The notes below the pieces were generated by a model that was not told where the DNA came from, did no database searches, and saw only the letters and a list, made by a program, of their open reading frames with translations. From Porodaedalea pini (taxonomy: Eukaryota; Basidiomycota; Agaricomycetes; Hymenochaetales; Hymenochaetaceae), in NCBI GenBank assembly GCA_002794775.1, contig NBAY01000021.1, forward strand, positions 310,001 to 374,000: a DNA stretch of 64,000 bases, given 5' to 3'. The translations under genes and the position numbers were made by a program. Positions 49,835-64,000 of this stretch are shown here, in pieces (positions within the stretch are counted from its first letter, which is position 1; each line of letters begins with the position of its first letter).

Positions 49835-50829
49835 CTATTTCTGCGCATAAAATATGTGAAATTCGATCTCAGCACCCATTGTTTCGTTCCACTCTTTTTC
49901 CAGGTCATCGATGAGACGATCGAACTCTCCTTCCGTGTGGACGTAGCCCAAACCACCTGAACTCAAAATCGGTGTTTTCATGCCACGAAAGACGCCAATG
50001 AAATTGTCACGAGCATCAGCGCCGAACTGGCCTGCCCAGATCCCTAATGGAATAGACCGCGTCTGAATCCGGATGTTTTCGAACCTCGCCTGTTTCAACA
50101 GTGCAGGTAGCTCGGAGCTGACCTCGAGCAGTAGGTCGCGGGACTCGAAGAGCGCATGAAGCATGCGTGCATGCTTCTCGGTAACGGGACCAGCGTGCCA
50201 AATACCGACCTCGCCGAGCTGTATCCAACCTCCAGGACGAAGGACGCGGTACATCTGGGATAGGCCCTGCATCCACTCAGAGTGTCTAAGCGCTGCAATG
50301 AGAAGACGCTGGTGGACGAAATCAAACTTGTTCTCCCACTCTCTCGGAAGAGTCACGACTGAATTGATGGAAAACGACATGTTCACCGGCGGATAGGGTG
50401 GAAAGAGACGATTCTCGATATCTATGCCGTGTAAGATGGCTGAAGGGGACAACTGCGAAGCCATATCCATCAACCAAGCCGCTGCCACCATCCAGCTTAT
50501 CAGAGAAATGGGACACATAGGGCACGTTTTGTCGCACCTGATCCAACACCTGAGTCGAGGACAAAGTAGCTTCCCTGTGTCTCGAAAGGCGCTAGAAGAG
50601 TCATGCCGTCAAAAGCAGCCTTGAGAACTTCATGTTGGAGTTTCAACCTGATGAGATTCAGTAATTTGCACAATTCAAAGATGAATAAATGCGACCTTCC
50701 AATTTCTGGCTCGTCTGCTGGCAGAAGATAGTTAGCTCCAGGGTAGCTGTTAAAGATGCGTGGGACGTGGAGTATAGGAGTCGGTTTCTGTCTAGTAGTG
50801 GACTGCTCAGAAATGGCGAGAGGAGACAT
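49835..50829 (-). CDS. SAM-dependent methyltransferase, right copy
   Basis: Mirror copy of the gene at 33265-34259: three exons with the same intron lengths, 296 residues, motif I LDSGVGS-AAWLMDMA, LRPGGWIQLGE and the same C-terminus. Two amino-acid differences were found: Ala in SPSAILHG (Val in the left copy) and Arg in EKHARMLH (His). All motifs are intact, so both copies could be active. In this arm the order on the minus strand is again halogenase, YCII, methyltransferase. Confidence 0.9.
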
Positions 50830-51664
50830 AGTATGGATGACTAGGGTGAGGCCAATGAAGTTCCCTCTTTTCTCAATGCCCCACTCTACTCAATGCTAAT
50901 AAATGTAACACGCCAAGTACGAATACGGCCCACCGATGACCATACACAGTTGCTAACACCTAAATCTTTCTTCTTGCAGATATCAAGTTGACGGGCAACT
51001 CATCTGGACACCTGTTCACATCAAGCACCACCAGAAATCTGACTGTTTCGAGAAGTTACAGAACAGCCATATCCTGGACTAGATACTTCCTTTGCGGAAG
51101 AAATGGTAGTTCGTGTACCGTACCTCCATCAGTCGCGGTCCTAGCTCAATTCCTACCGCTCAATAAGAATAAACAGTTTCTCGGTGATTAAAGGCATCCT
51201 TCGAAATACAACATTCTCTCATGATTCATCTGAACATAGCACCCGAATATGAATAATCCAAGAAGCTGATCGCCTTTTCCGACATCGCCGTTCCATAACT
51301 TGCAGATGTTCATTGCCGGACTCGTGTAAGCCCGAGGCTTTTGATGATTTCGATCTATCTCGTTTAAACCGAGGATCACATACCTACCTACTTACCTAAG
51401 TAGGAAGCATTTCTCTATATCGCGTCCTAGATATATTAATTTTTGAAGGCAATTAAAGTCACTCGACTGACTCATTATCCGCGTCACAGCCGCTACAAAG
51501 CTTATCAGTCTTGGCTTTGGCCTTTCATGCACCCTTCTCCTATTTCCTTTCGAGCCAATCCCTTTCTTAATGGAAATTATCTCTTCCAACAAGCCACGCC
51601 ATGCCCTCGGTTTATTTTTGCATTTTTAGTTTGAAATTTACAATATGATAAGTATCCTCAGATT

Positions 51665-52117
51665 TCAAAGCGGAGGCGAGGCGAAGGGCAAAATCACAAT
51701 ACGCTCTCGATCCCACTACAAAAATTATTCCGACTCAGAAGATAATCTTCCAGAACGGAAAGCAGACTTACCACGTCGCCGGTATAGTATATGTCACCTT
51801 CAACAACTTTTCTGGCCTCTTCGAGAGACGTTGTTTCAATAATCATCATCGATGCGACCATCTTATGATCAGACGTATTGAGGAGGGCCTCAGGACTGAG
51901 CAAAGCACCCCCAGTCTCTGTTGAGTAGAAGAGTTTCAATGGTCTGAAGCGATAGCTGTGCAGTAGACATGTGCCTACTGATGATTCCTTTGGCTATGAG
52001 CTGCTTAGCTTTCTCAAGATGCTCGGACCTGGTAGCGATGCGACGCTGGATACAGTCCTCGTCCAACTGATCGGGTGCGTAAACCAGGAATTGGAGCGGA
52101 GGCGGAGTCGTCAACAT
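51665..52117 (-). CDS. YCII-domain small protein, right copy
   Basis: Mirror copy of 31977-32429, 111 residues, same introns and intact His/Asp positions. An in-frame upstream ATG at 52132 (MISIPMLTT...) exists only in this arm because of two extra bases near 52120. I keep the shared start at 52117. Confidence 0.87.
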
Positions 52118-52841
52118 TGGAATACTTATCAATGAAGGACGCGAGTGTGCACCTGCATTCCGGTTTATGAATTTGTGGACCAGGTCTTGTATCAGGCTCT
52201 CACGACGTGGCGCACAGGACAGTTACTGCAACAGAACATCGCCAGATTATCATTTGAAGCCTAGTCTACAATAGGTTGAGGGGAACTCCGGGTACCGTCG
52301 GATTTGACTTAGGAAGCTCTGAGACCTGCAGCTCATTGGTGGGTGTACCATCGGTCATCTAAACCGTTAGACGTCTCTGATAAATTGAGATGCGTGGATA
52401 GCCGTTATTTTATGTTGGCTATAAAAAAAGGTTTCGCCATATTGATCAGGAATTACTGGGTTCTGTTTGAAGACCCACATAGTCTGTTTGTTCCTATGCA
52501 TATTTTAATCGTCGAAGACACCTGACCTTCATGCACGAAGATAGTCCGAGGCGCCGAAAGGTGCACTGCGAAGATCATGCACCCGACGCAACTGACTGTA
52601 GATACGCTTCGGTGCGAAAAAGACCTATCGATTTACAATCCATCAACCGCGCTTTAGGTAAGGACACCATTCCGAAATTAAGTTCCGAGGTGCCCGCACA
52701 TTATTATTATTATTATCCTTATTATTTTCACTCTGCCATTGATTTTGCTATTTTGAGACTTTCGAGAGCAAGTGTCAACGAGGAAAAGTCCTTGCCATTA
52801 TACGATCAAGTAGCGAGGTCCACAGTATTTATACATTTCCG

Positions 52842-54924
<2,083 letters not shown>

Positions 54925-55534
54925 GTCTAATAGGAGCTTGATCGTGAAATGGCGTCCAGCAGTGTCAGAGGATAATGCGGGGAGATTGGATTGTAGACAA
55001 AGTAGCGTCTCTGTACTTAGGCAATTTGCAGGTCTTGTGATGCGTAGTTTTAGCAGTGTCGTTCGGGGAGGGACAAACTTGCATTTGAAAAAAGTATGTT
55101 TAGAAACCGAAAGAATAGCAAGCAGCTCAGTTGAACAGAAGAACCGGTATCTTTAAAGAGATATCGACTCACTCTGAAGGATCCCTTTTGAAAATCAAAT
55201 CGAACTCTTGCCTCCTGTATAGATCTCAGGTCTTGTGATATCTGTGTAGAACACAGTAAACTGTGTTCCATTAAATATAGGGACGGATCTGATGCTAAGG
55301 AGCATCGCAAATATAGTCATCCTAGGTGCATATGCGTGATGAGTATGCAGTAACATGAACTTGAGGTGTGAACCTGATGGTAAAACGCGTGCAGATCAAT
55401 GATACGTGTACCATTACGCCGCAGCATGAGCGACCATGCTAAATGAACGTGGGATCCTGTTCTTAGTGCGGACTCGCAGCAGCTTGCAGTAAATGGTGTG
55501 GATAGCAAATATGTCGCGCAAAAGAAGCATGAGG

Positions 55535-56102
55535 CTCTAGGTTGTCCGTGACCATTCTGTCCAAGAATACGACCGCGCTCTATGCTGTACGGCAAGTTGA
55601 TTTACGTAAGCTGCAGTAAGCAGTCCCGACTTCGGCCTTCGAAATGGCCGACGATGGCCGAGTAGTACATTATTCTAGTCAAGATCTCCCATTTGCTCTT
55701 CGGAGGCCTAGGATTTAACAATGAGATGGCATCGGATCAAGAATACCAACGTTGAGATCCAAATGATGGTGAGTTTTACATCCATTTCCAGTATGCCGTA
55801 AGACTGCGCTGCTCTTCACGACTTCTACACAGAAGCCTGCTCAGTGTCAAACTCGGACAGGGCGGATCTGAGATATGGACTCCTGTTCTTTTGGGGTGTG
55901 AGATATAATGAAGACACCGGATGCTTCCCGCGAGGCTTCCCGCAAGAACAGTCAAATATTTAGAACTAGTAAAGTCTTATCCTCTTGTAAATTTCTATGA
56001 CCTCAGGACTAAGATTTATAGATTACTAGAGGCCGAGGATATCCACAAGTGCAATTTGTACTTTCCATCCAGACGGGAACGTATCGCGAAGGCAAAGGAA
56101 GA
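55535..56102. other. Intergenic, outside the palindrome
   Basis: Unique DNA between the right arm and the SDR gene. A short frame at 55921-56106 overlaps the probable SDR promoter and is not called. Confidence 0.45.
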
Positions 56103-57486
56103 ATGAAGTTTGAACCTGCGAAAGAACTGTCCGACCTCACTGGCAAAGTCATCCTCGTCACTGGATCGACGTTTGTTCATGTCAATTTCATAGTCTCTTA
56201 TTCCAAAAACTAACTAATGACATTACCCGGTTACTCACGAATCAGCTCAGGCATTGGATTCGTGACCGCGCAGGTGCTTGTACGCGCAGGAGCCAAGGTC
56301 TACCTTGGGGCGCGCAGCGAGACAAAGGCGCATGCTTGCATTGAGCGTATAGAGCGCGAAGGCATCGCGCCAGGAAATGGGCAAGCTCTGTTCCTCCGTC
56401 TTGATCTCGCAGACCCGCGAGGCTCGAAGCTATCTGCAGAAGAGTTTATCTCTAGGGAAGTGCGTCTTGATGTGCTGAGTAAGTAGCCCGCACTTTAATT
56501 TACCTTGAGCTGACTTCATATTTCATCTGAAGTCAATAATGCAGCGATGTAAGGACACTTGTCAAGAAGGTCTATGTAGATAACAACGATTGTCTCTTAG
56601 TGCACTCGAAGATTTCAAGATGGGAGAAGATGGTGTCCAGGAGCAAATGATGGTTAAGTGAATGTCTAGACACTCTACGAAACGTCGGCATTCACTCACC
56701 GCCTGACTCAGTTATTTGTCACCGTTCATTTTCACGGATACCCTTCTGCCTCTCCTAAAAAGGACAGAAACGGAGCTTGGCGCGGATGTACGCATCATCA
56801 ATGTGAGCACTGTCGATCTCTTCAGCTTTAACTGGGAAGTTTTATGAAGAATTTCTTAACCGTGGGTTTCAAAGGTCTCCTCAGATGCTCATTTTTTCGC
56901 ACCTGACAATTTCCACTTCAAGTCAAGGGATGATTTCAACGTAGACTATGGAAAAGGATTATTCAACAACCTTAAGCGTTACGGTTCATCATGTTTCACC
57001 ATTTACCTTGTAGACGTGCTGACCATGGATGTCCTATTGTAGGCGTTTCTAAGTTAGCAGTGACTCTATGGTCGCGGGAGCTGCAGCGTCATCTGAGCGA
57101 ACAAGGCTCTTGTATTATTGTTATGGCGCTGCACCCGGGCTCGATTCTCACAGGAAAGTAGATTTCATGTACTCCGCAGAGACCTGTCAAACCGAAACCC
57201 ACACACAGAGAACATATACGCCACAGTGCATAAATATCGATGGCCCATCTCATCCATCCTCATCATACTAGCGCGCCTCACCTTTCAGACGCCTCTCACC
57301 GGAGCAGGGACGCCCGCCATTGCCGCCGGAGCCACCAAGGTGCGTGCAGAGGCGGACAAGTACAAGGGCGCGTACCTCCAACCGATTTGCAAGTTTGGAA
57401 TGCCCTCAAAACAGGCACAGGATGATGAGCTCGCGAAGGAACTGTGGGCTGCTACGGAGGGGCTTCGGAAGGAGTGGGATGTTTGA
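56103..57486 (+). CDS. Short-chain dehydrogenase/reductase (WWOX/retinol dehydrogenase-like)
   Basis: Starts MKFEPAKELSDLTGKVILVT at 56103. Intron 1 (about 56171-56246) splits the cofactor motif TGSTSGIG (TGxxxGIG). Then GAKVYLGARSETKAHACIER; an intron after RLDVL leads to INNAAM (NNAG-type motif); FTDTLLPLLKRTETELGADV (near 56735-56800); DAHFFAPDNFHF...; the catalytic YxxxK as YGVSK across an intron (about 56982-57042); and LAVTLWSRELQRHLSEQG with HPGSILTG. The last exon encodes TPLTGAGTPAIAAGATK...ending RKEWDV at 57486. Intron borders in the middle are approximate. It belongs to a large fungal family of NAD(P)-dependent oxidoreductases, often in secondary-metabolite clusters; substrate unknown. 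The catalytic Ser region falls in an exon I did not resolve. Confidence 0.82.
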
Positions 57487-57659
57487 ATGAAAGCGCTTTC
57501 TGCCAAGTGTCTCCTGAGCTTTATCCCGAGTTACGTAGTCCGCCAGGAGCAAATGTGATATCTAGAATGTTAAGCGGTAGATACTTCTCGGCTAGGAAGC
57601 GTGGACAAGTAAAGAAGCCTGCTTTTCAGATAACATGAACAGAGAAGCACTTTCCGGCT

Positions 57660-57990
57660 ACATAGTATACGAAAGACGTCCTTGAGCCAGTCGCCCCGAT
57701 GTCTCTAGTCGCTTCAAACCTATAGCGGCATACGCACCTTAAACCACGCATGAGGACAGTACTAACCAGCTCGGACTAACAAACACTAGATGATAGTGAT
57801 ATGTTACATGTAATACAAACCGTAGTGAGTGAAAAGAACGCGTGTGTGTTGCACGGCCTGCAAATGAGCGAGCGAAGCGTGGGGTGTGTAGTCCAAGCCC
57901 TTGCTGCATCCAGTGGAGAGGACGACGACGAAATAATTTGTGAATCAGGCGGACGAGAGTGGGAGAACACGGTAAGAAGCAACGTTGCAC
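57660..57990. repeat. Diverged repeat, copy 2 (partner at 9150-9500)
   Basis: Aligns collinearly, with many mismatches, to 9150-9500. Shared blocks include gacgtcct, gcatga.gac, gaacgcgtg..ttgcacggcc and gagcgaa(g/c)g. Noncoding in both places. Confidence 0.5.
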
Positions 57991-59159
57991 GCACGGCACT
58001 CATTGCCCTGCCTCCCTTCCTTCTCGACAGTACTAGTGCTCCTGAGGGTGACGTATATCATCTCGCGTCAGCGACACCAGGAAAGCCCTCCCGGCTGGAA
58101 ACGCTGGAAATGTTGGAATATACTGGAATATCCAGCTGATTCCTGAAATTCCTGAACCTAATACTCTCCGAGTTCTGTGTTATATTCTGCACAATCCAGA
58201 CATATTTCGGCTCGATTCTGATGCCATTCTACTCACTTCCTTTAGTATGCCATCAATTATTGAATCAACTCCAGGCAATAAATACATACATATATTAAGC
58301 AACAGTATGTACAGGATAGCGAGCTACAATACATCAATGTCCTTCCTTTATATGTGCACATTAGGCACAGGGCTGCATAAAAATGTCTTCCCACAGAAGA
58401 CTCAACGCCTGCTGGCATCGTTACACGTGTCCAACAGAGATCTCGTCACTACTCAACATGGCCGACATACTCGATGCCAGTGGGGAGGGGCGCCTGATTC
58501 ATAATGTGAAGCCTTCCGCTACACCTGCTAAGGGCGCGAAGGACATCCAGGGTGAGAAGACTAAACATCAGAAGAAGACACGGCGGGTGTTCTTGGTACC
58601 GGATTATATGAAGTAGCTGAGGGGCGGTATACCAGGCGCAGGGACATGGGTCATTGGGAGGGGCAAATGGAAGCGGCCTCGAAAGCGGGGCTGCACGTGC
58701 TGTTCATGTCTGGCCCGTAAGGCGTCTTCCGCCCCGTGCGGGTGAACGTGGTTATAACCTTGATCGCGAGGGTAATCTCGAGGTTGGACGGCTGTTGGAT
58801 TTGCTTTGGGAGTAGAGCCGGGCGCGACACGGACTGGGAGTGGTCTTCCACAGCGGATTTGGATGGTGTAGGTCGAGACATTCTTCTTCCTTTGATCCAT
58901 GTATCTAGCATCTAATAATGATGAAAGCCATGTATAAACACACCGAACTTGCGTACGGATCTCTCAAGATCTCTAGATACAGCGCTCGTCAGCCCCAGGA
59001 TGATATGAATACAGGCATAATTATCGAATGCGTGTTCATCCTTGAACTTGGAGCACGCTGTATCAAGGAGTATAGCGCAAAAGATACAGTCTGTATCACC
59101 ATCATGGGAATGGCCAACTTGGTTCATAGCAACACTACGAGACCGGGGCCAGATGCAAG
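57991..59159. other. Region without a recognisable gene
   Basis: Several overlapping short frames on both strands (for example 58247-58616 plus and 58604-58911 minus), none with a family motif. It may contain decayed coding DNA. Confidence 0.4.
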
Positions 59160-59720
59160 TTTCAGTTGGAAAAAATCAGTTGGAAAAGGGAAATATGAAC
59201 AAAGACGCTCTTGTGGCGCTTGGCTTTGTCCTCGTGGTAAGCGTGGTCAGCCTTGAGGAAACTGTCGATACCACCACCGCCGTCAACGACACCATGGTCG
59301 CACACGAGGAGCCACAGACGGTCTCCTTCGTGCCAGAAGGTAGACAGTGTGGATCTTGTTGTCCTCAGGCTTGTGACTGATGACAATAGCGTAGTTGCCG
59401 GATGTGCGTGCAAGCACATCACAGTCGCCGACGTTCTACTCGAGCTTGCAGACAGCTTCACCCAAAGGGAGCTATGCGACGGGGAGGACGTTGCTGACAG
59501 TCAGCAGCCTTCGTACCGCAGTAGACGAAGCTGTCCGCGTAGAGGCCTTGATCGCTGTGACAGACCGCTGGTGGAGCTTGTAGCGGTAATGGTCGCGGAA
59601 GACAACAATGGCAGGGGCAGACTGCGGTGCTGGTCGTAGCTGTTGCACCTCGAGGTTGTACAACTTGGGAGGTAATTTCGACTTGTTGTGATGCGTGTGC
59701 ACCTTGAACAACAGAGATCG
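59160..59720 (-). pseudogene. Relic of cytosolic ribosomal protein uL2 (yeast Rpl2, human RPL8)
   Basis: On the minus strand, pieces of uL2 occur in the right order but in different frames: FKVHTHHNKS...PKLYNLE, VVFRDHYRYKLHQRS, GLYADSFVYCGTKAA, LTVSNVLPVA, NVGDCDVLARTSGNYAIVIS followed by HKPEDNKIHTV, then DHGVVDGGGGIDSFLKADHA. They match uL2 features VVFRDPYRYKL, YCGKKA, VGNVLP, GDxGxLARTSGNY, HNPEENKT and GGGRIDKPLLKAG. Stops and frame changes break it, part of the N-terminal region is missing, and the conserved C-terminal MNPVDHPHGGG segment is absent. It shows few introns, so a processed copy is possible, but no poly-A tract was identified. Confidence 0.75.
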
Positions 59721-60599
59721 CGGGAATGTTAGTATCAGTTAAAGCTGTCAGAAAGTTGGAAATGACATATGATGGTGAGCGACTGCCTCTGTGTCCTCCG
59801 TCGGAATAGTGTGACCCATCATATGCTGTGTAGTCCAATCTTCAATTTTCTGTCTGCGGAAGATGAGACTTACTGCTCGCTGCTCGCTGTCCGCTGTACG
59901 TCCGTCATCCTCTAGTCCGGAACCTCCTCATCCATCCGTACCTCAGTCCATCCATCATATCTCATCATCTCTTCAACCTTGTTTTTCCCTAGAACCTATG
60001 CCTTGACATGATGAGCGAATAATGGCCCACAACGTAGCGACTTTGGCAGGAAGTGAATACTTGAATGTGTGGTGTGTGTATTGAGCATGTCCACCGACAA
60101 AGTTGAGCATCACGTGGTAAAGGTTTAGGGCTGGTCACTATAGAATGAACATTGAACACGCTGCATACCCATCCTTACTCGGCCTACGCGCCCTCATTTA
60201 ATCACTGCACCATGGCTCGCCGAGAGCACATGTGAACCAGGTACACATGCTGACACTTGATTCGGCTCAACTTCGCACAACGTTCATCGTGCTGAGTCGT
60301 GTCCCAACACATTACCAAAGTCGCATAACAGTGGCACATGCACATACGAACACATAGTACTTATCAAGAGACTCAGTAGCAGCAACAATTTGATGGTGTA
60401 CGTATGTGCAGTTCTAGTTCCTAGAATACAAGTGCTGTTTCACCTTTTTCCCCCCTGGTTTTCCATCTTATATCAATAATATAGCAATTTTTTACAGTAA
60501 CGTATTTCAGCCCGAGTCCGAAGGCATCAGCAATCGCCTACTCTCTTTGTATACCGAGGCATATGCCGGTGCTGCTATCGCTACCTATTGCGGGGTTCT
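59721..60599. other. Intergenic, no gene recognised
   Basis: No long frames or recognisable motifs. Confidence 0.45.
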
Positions 60600-60720
60600 A
60601 TCCTTGACCAGCCGTTACTGCATGTCCCGTGAGTTACTGCTTATCTACCTATGCCTCATGTACCGGAGTGTGCAAGCCCAAGCGCGCCATCTCCGTTCTT
60701 TTTACTGTCTTTGAAAGCAT
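60600..60720 (-). pseudogene. Decayed copy of the 9.7-kb coiled-coil relic
   Basis: The minus strand reads TEMARLGLHTPVHEA, then a stop, then VDKQ and another stop, aligned to EMARLRSQIPVHAAPVDKQ at about 9675-9770. The 3' flank is also similar (cagccgaacatct at about 60896 versus 9536). It supports an old duplication covering several kilobases. Confidence 0.5.
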
Positions 60721-61019
60721 CTGCAGACTATAAACATATTCAAGATGGGTGTAGATGATGAAAGGAAAAGGCGCATGAAGATTTCCTGTAAATCTTCCCT
60801 ACTGCGTCTTCCACTGAAATTTTGATGCTGCCACAGTAACGATAGGATGACGAGAGGAAACACTGCTATAGTCTCAAACTGGGCTTTGTTCCTCAGCCGA
60901 ACATCTGAAATGTTTCTAACCCCATGACAAACTGCAACCTTCTGTATATGTTAATCTCGTGCTCTGGAATACTGTGGAAATAGTGACCAAACAAAATCGA
61001 AAGAGCCTTCTAGATTAAT

Positions 61020-62033
61020 TTAGTCAGATGGACGTTGAGCGTAGGCTACATGTACATCCATCACTGGGCCATCGATTTCATCCCACTCCTTCACTACGGA
61101 ATCAAGGAGGCAGCTGAGCTCTGTTTCTGACTCGACAAGACCAAATCCACCAGATTGCAACACGAGTGGCATCATACCGCGTAAAGCTCCGATCCAAACA
61201 TCTCGCGCATCGGCGCCTGACTGTCCAGCCCTGCGGCCAAGTTTGATTGCACGGCTCTCCACTCAAACGTCAACAAATCCGGCTGAATTAAGCAGCGATG
61301 GCAGGTCCTTCCTAACATCCAGCAGAAGCCCTCGTGACTCAAAAAGTGCACGGGTGATGCCTGCGTGCCTGTCGGTTAAAGGACCACCGAAGGGTGCTCC
61401 GGCCTCGACTAATTGGACCCAGCCTCCAGGACGAATAACGCGAGACATCTCTTTCAGTGCCGGCGGCCATTCTGAACTTTTAAGCGCCCCGAGAAGGAAT
61501 CGCTGATGAACAAGATCGAATTTGCTCGACCAGTCCTCGGGGAGCGCAGTGATAGTGTTCAGCGAAAAGGACATGTTCAAGGGCCGCTCACGCGGGAATA
61601 AACTATCCCCTATGTCTACACCATGCAAGATAGCGGATGGAGACAGTTTTGCGGCAATATCCAGCAGCCAAGCACCTGCAATGGTCGCCTTCTCTTAGTA
61701 AGTCAGACAGTATAGGATGTGTAAATCCTAACGCACCAGATCCGGCACCGGAGTCGAGTACAAAGCAGCTACACCAGTTATTGACTGGAGGAAAAATCAT
61801 CCTTCCATCGAACGCCCTTTTCACGACGTCATGCTGCATGTTCAATCTGAACGGAAAGATGAAGATTAGTGAATCGTCACAGCAGACACTTCGATTTTAA
61901 ATTGAGACCTTTCTCGTTCTTGCTCATCTACTGGAAAGACGTAGTGTGAATCGGGGTGGTAGAGACGAGGGCCATGCGGGATGGCTGGTGCGTCAAATCT
62001 GGTCGTATCCCCAATAGAAATGACGCGAGACAT
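61020..62033 (-). pseudogene. Third SAM methyltransferase paralogue, broken by a nonsense codon
   Basis: Starts MSRVISIGDTTRFDAPAIPH; the same three-exon layout as the palindrome methyltransferases. Motifs: LDSGAGSGAWLLDIAAKLSP after splicing, ILHGVDIGDSLFP, FDLVHQRFLLGAL, IRPGGWVQLVE and SGADARDVWIGALRGM. Only moderately similar to the arm copies, so an older duplicate. In-frame TGA at 61265-61267 sits where the arm copies have Arg (FENIR-IQT versus FVDV-stop-VES), compatible with CGA to TGA. The rest of the frame to 61020 is open, so the inactivation looks recent or the stop may be a sequencing error. Confidence 0.82.
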
Positions 62034-62916
62034 CGTAGTGGTTGTGCTAAGGAGTTCAAGCTCCGCTTTGGCTCCTTTTATATTTAGGCATGGTAACACC
62101 AGGAATCAAAGAATGAGATGCCACCACAAGTTTCGACAGCAGTAACATCTGTTCTATCTGTTCGTGGTGTGTGAAACTGTTATTGAATCCTATTGTGAGA
62201 CATGGTATCTAATTCTGATGAGCACCGGGGTTTAAACACACTGCCTATCTGAATCATCCATCTTTCCAAGTGTATGTGTGATGATGATGCAATGATGTTT
62301 TCCCCGGGCCTCAACTTTGCTTTCTAGACATATCTCCGGTGAGAGAATGGGAATTTAAATAGGCGCTGTTCTCAAGAATGGAAGTCCGCTACATATACTG
62401 CAGGTAATAATTTGATATGTGTATCTCTTAAGCTGGCGCAGATCCAAATAAGCATCCTTCAGAGCGTTGGCATGTCCGTAATGAGCATGAATGCATTTAG
62501 CTTCCCGCGTGGCTCCAGCACGTCCGCACTTGGCCACCTGTCCGGTCACGCCAGACCATCATCCGACCAGACATACGAAGTTCAAGCCATTTGATATAAC
62601 ATCCTTCTTTCTCTCACTTCGGTAAGCTCCACTGCAGACCCCAGTATACGCTTTTGGCACATGCGTGCTTCTAACAAGCACGCTCTTCTTAGTTGGATAC
62701 CTACTATTCGGGTCGCCCTCTGAATCGAAATCATTGGATCACCAAGCCCATCATCAGCCTTCAAGGTCTGTCTGCATGAATCTGACTTCGCACTCCATCG
62801 CGGCTCCTTCTGTATCACTCCAGAGTGTCTGTGCCGTGCATATATAACAAGGTGTATATTACCGGCTCAACCTGTCCTCAGACTCCTTGGTTCATCCACT
62901 CTCCAGAAAACCTACA
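62034..62916. other. Intergenic, divergent upstream region
   Basis: Between the minus-strand methyltransferase relic and the plus-strand membrane protein. No gene recognised. Confidence 0.45.
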
Positions 62917-64000
62917 ATGTTTGGTCTTAGTAAAGTAACACTCCTGTCCATTCTTCTGGAGTCGATTTTATTCGGTGAGCTCGTAGAGACGTTAAGAGAT
63001 TTCCTGCAACTGATACTAGTTGTTACTTCTGGCAGGCACATTCACGAGCCTCTTCGCTGCGACAATATACATCCTAATTGTCCGACGAAAGAAAGAAAAA
63101 TTAAATATTAGAATCATGGCTGTATCCATCGCCATGTACGTGCTGGCGCTAGTGGTAAATTCCTTTAAATCTGGGAGGGAAATGAGTACTGATGAGTCGT
63201 ATACCAGCACCTTGCTATAAATATGGCAAGGCTTGTTGATGGCTTCGTCAATTCTCCGAACCAAACTGGAGGAACAGACGCATATTTTAGTTCTGTCTCA
63301 AACTCACTCTACGTTTCGGCAGACGCCGTTTATGTTGCACAAACCATCCTAGGAGACGCATTTGTGGTATGCACATCATCCTTCTTTCTATACGAATATA
63401 GCTAATGGGAGCTAATGGGAAATCACCTTCAGACGTACCGGCTGTACATTGTATGGGGCACACAAAAAGTCATGCTTGTCCCAGCTATCGTCCTACTTCT
63501 TATTGATCTTGGTAGGTCAATCATCATATTGACTCTTAGTTGTTTCTATATGAGATCTTACATCTTGGTCAAAGCTGCCGGCCTTGGCTCAGTCATTTCA
63601 CTGACAAGAGTTCCCCCGGACGGAGCTCCTGTGTTTGCCATCGCCTTGAAGCGCTGGGTGACAACATTTTTCTCAATGACCCTGGTTATTAATTTCAGTT
63701 GCACTAGTGAGCCGCCTTCATTCCCAAGCAGTATAGTGCTGAAAATTCCATCCAGTTTTAATCGCCTTCAGGATCTGGTGGGTCGAACGTCGGGCTTCTT
63801 CAGTATCCCTTTTTCGTTCGCAGAGCCTTTCCCCGGCTATGGTTATCGTCATTGAGTCTGGGGCGATTTATTCAGCTACTCTTGTCACACTTCTGGGAAC
63901 ATACTTAAGCGGTAGTTACTCTCAGTATATTGTATTTGAGATGGTACGTATTCAACCTTACTCATAATATAATTTATTAAACCAGGTATCCTACAGCTCA
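62917..64000 (+). CDS. Multi-pass integral membrane protein, partial at window end
   Basis: Begins MFGLSKVTLLSILLESILF, then intron (about 62973-63036) to GTFTSLFAATIYILIVRRKK and RIMAVSIAMYVLALV; further exons give YFSSVSNSLYVSADAVYVAQ, TILGDAFV, YRLYIVWGTQKVMLVPAIVL with more helices, and SVISLTRV. The helix-rich pattern, the ESILFG start and the TLLGDxFxVYRxYxVW element match a large basidiomycete family of uncharacterised seven-helix-like proteins. The gene runs beyond the window; the exons after 63600 are uncertain. No assigned function. Confidence 0.7.

Noticed and set aside
58247..58911. Overlapping short frames on both strands
   Set aside because: None has recognisable domains or a splicing pattern; left as unassigned.

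Overview
The window looks like a chromosome segment from a mushroom-forming basidiomycete (Agaricomycetes). Genes are intron-rich with 48-72 bp GT-AG introns. The gene families seen (DUF6534 membrane proteins, KDZ transposases, fungal flavin halogenases, HxxxDG acyltransferases) fit that group. No bacterial signals, CRISPR arrays or RNA genes were recognised. All gene models are my own splicing of the raw sequence.

Layout. 1-10161 is a biosynthetic-type accessory region: a DUF6534 membrane protein (minus), an acyltransferase with an HxxxDG motif (plus), an intact 508-residue cytochrome P450 (plus) and gene relics. 10162-28561 is a nest of Ty3/gypsy retroelement material: a 14.5-kb element read on the minus strand (LTRs 10162-10991 and 23829-24668) with extra genes, one on the opposite strand, then a truncated gag copy plus a third LTR (27711-28561). 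That gag copy carries a 704-bp MITE with an 8-bp target duplication.

28562-55534 is the standout: a palindrome with arms of 8385 and 8387 bp and a 10.2-kb spacer. Each arm carries the same three genes: a flavin-dependent halogenase, a small YCII-domain protein and a class I SAM methyltransferase. The arms appear about 99.9% identical (I found about nine substitutions and one 2-bp indel). The centre is a 12.6-kb KDZ-type DNA transposon (35726-48368) with 1221-bp terminal inverted repeats, a spliced transposase gene and accessory genes. Each arm also holds a 1.1-kb foldback hairpin immediately outside the transposon end.

55535-64000 holds a short-chain dehydrogenase (plus), a relic of ribosomal protein uL2, relics shared with 9.1-9.9 kb, a third, broken copy of the methyltransferase (minus) and the start of a multi-pass membrane protein that runs off the window.

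Together the P450, acyltransferase, SDR, halogenase, YCII protein and methyltransferases look like tailoring genes of a halogenated secondary metabolite pathway. No polyketide synthase, NRPS or terpene synthase is visible, so the scaffold enzyme would have to lie elsewhere. The duplicated halogenase cassette around a transposon is the most interesting observation.
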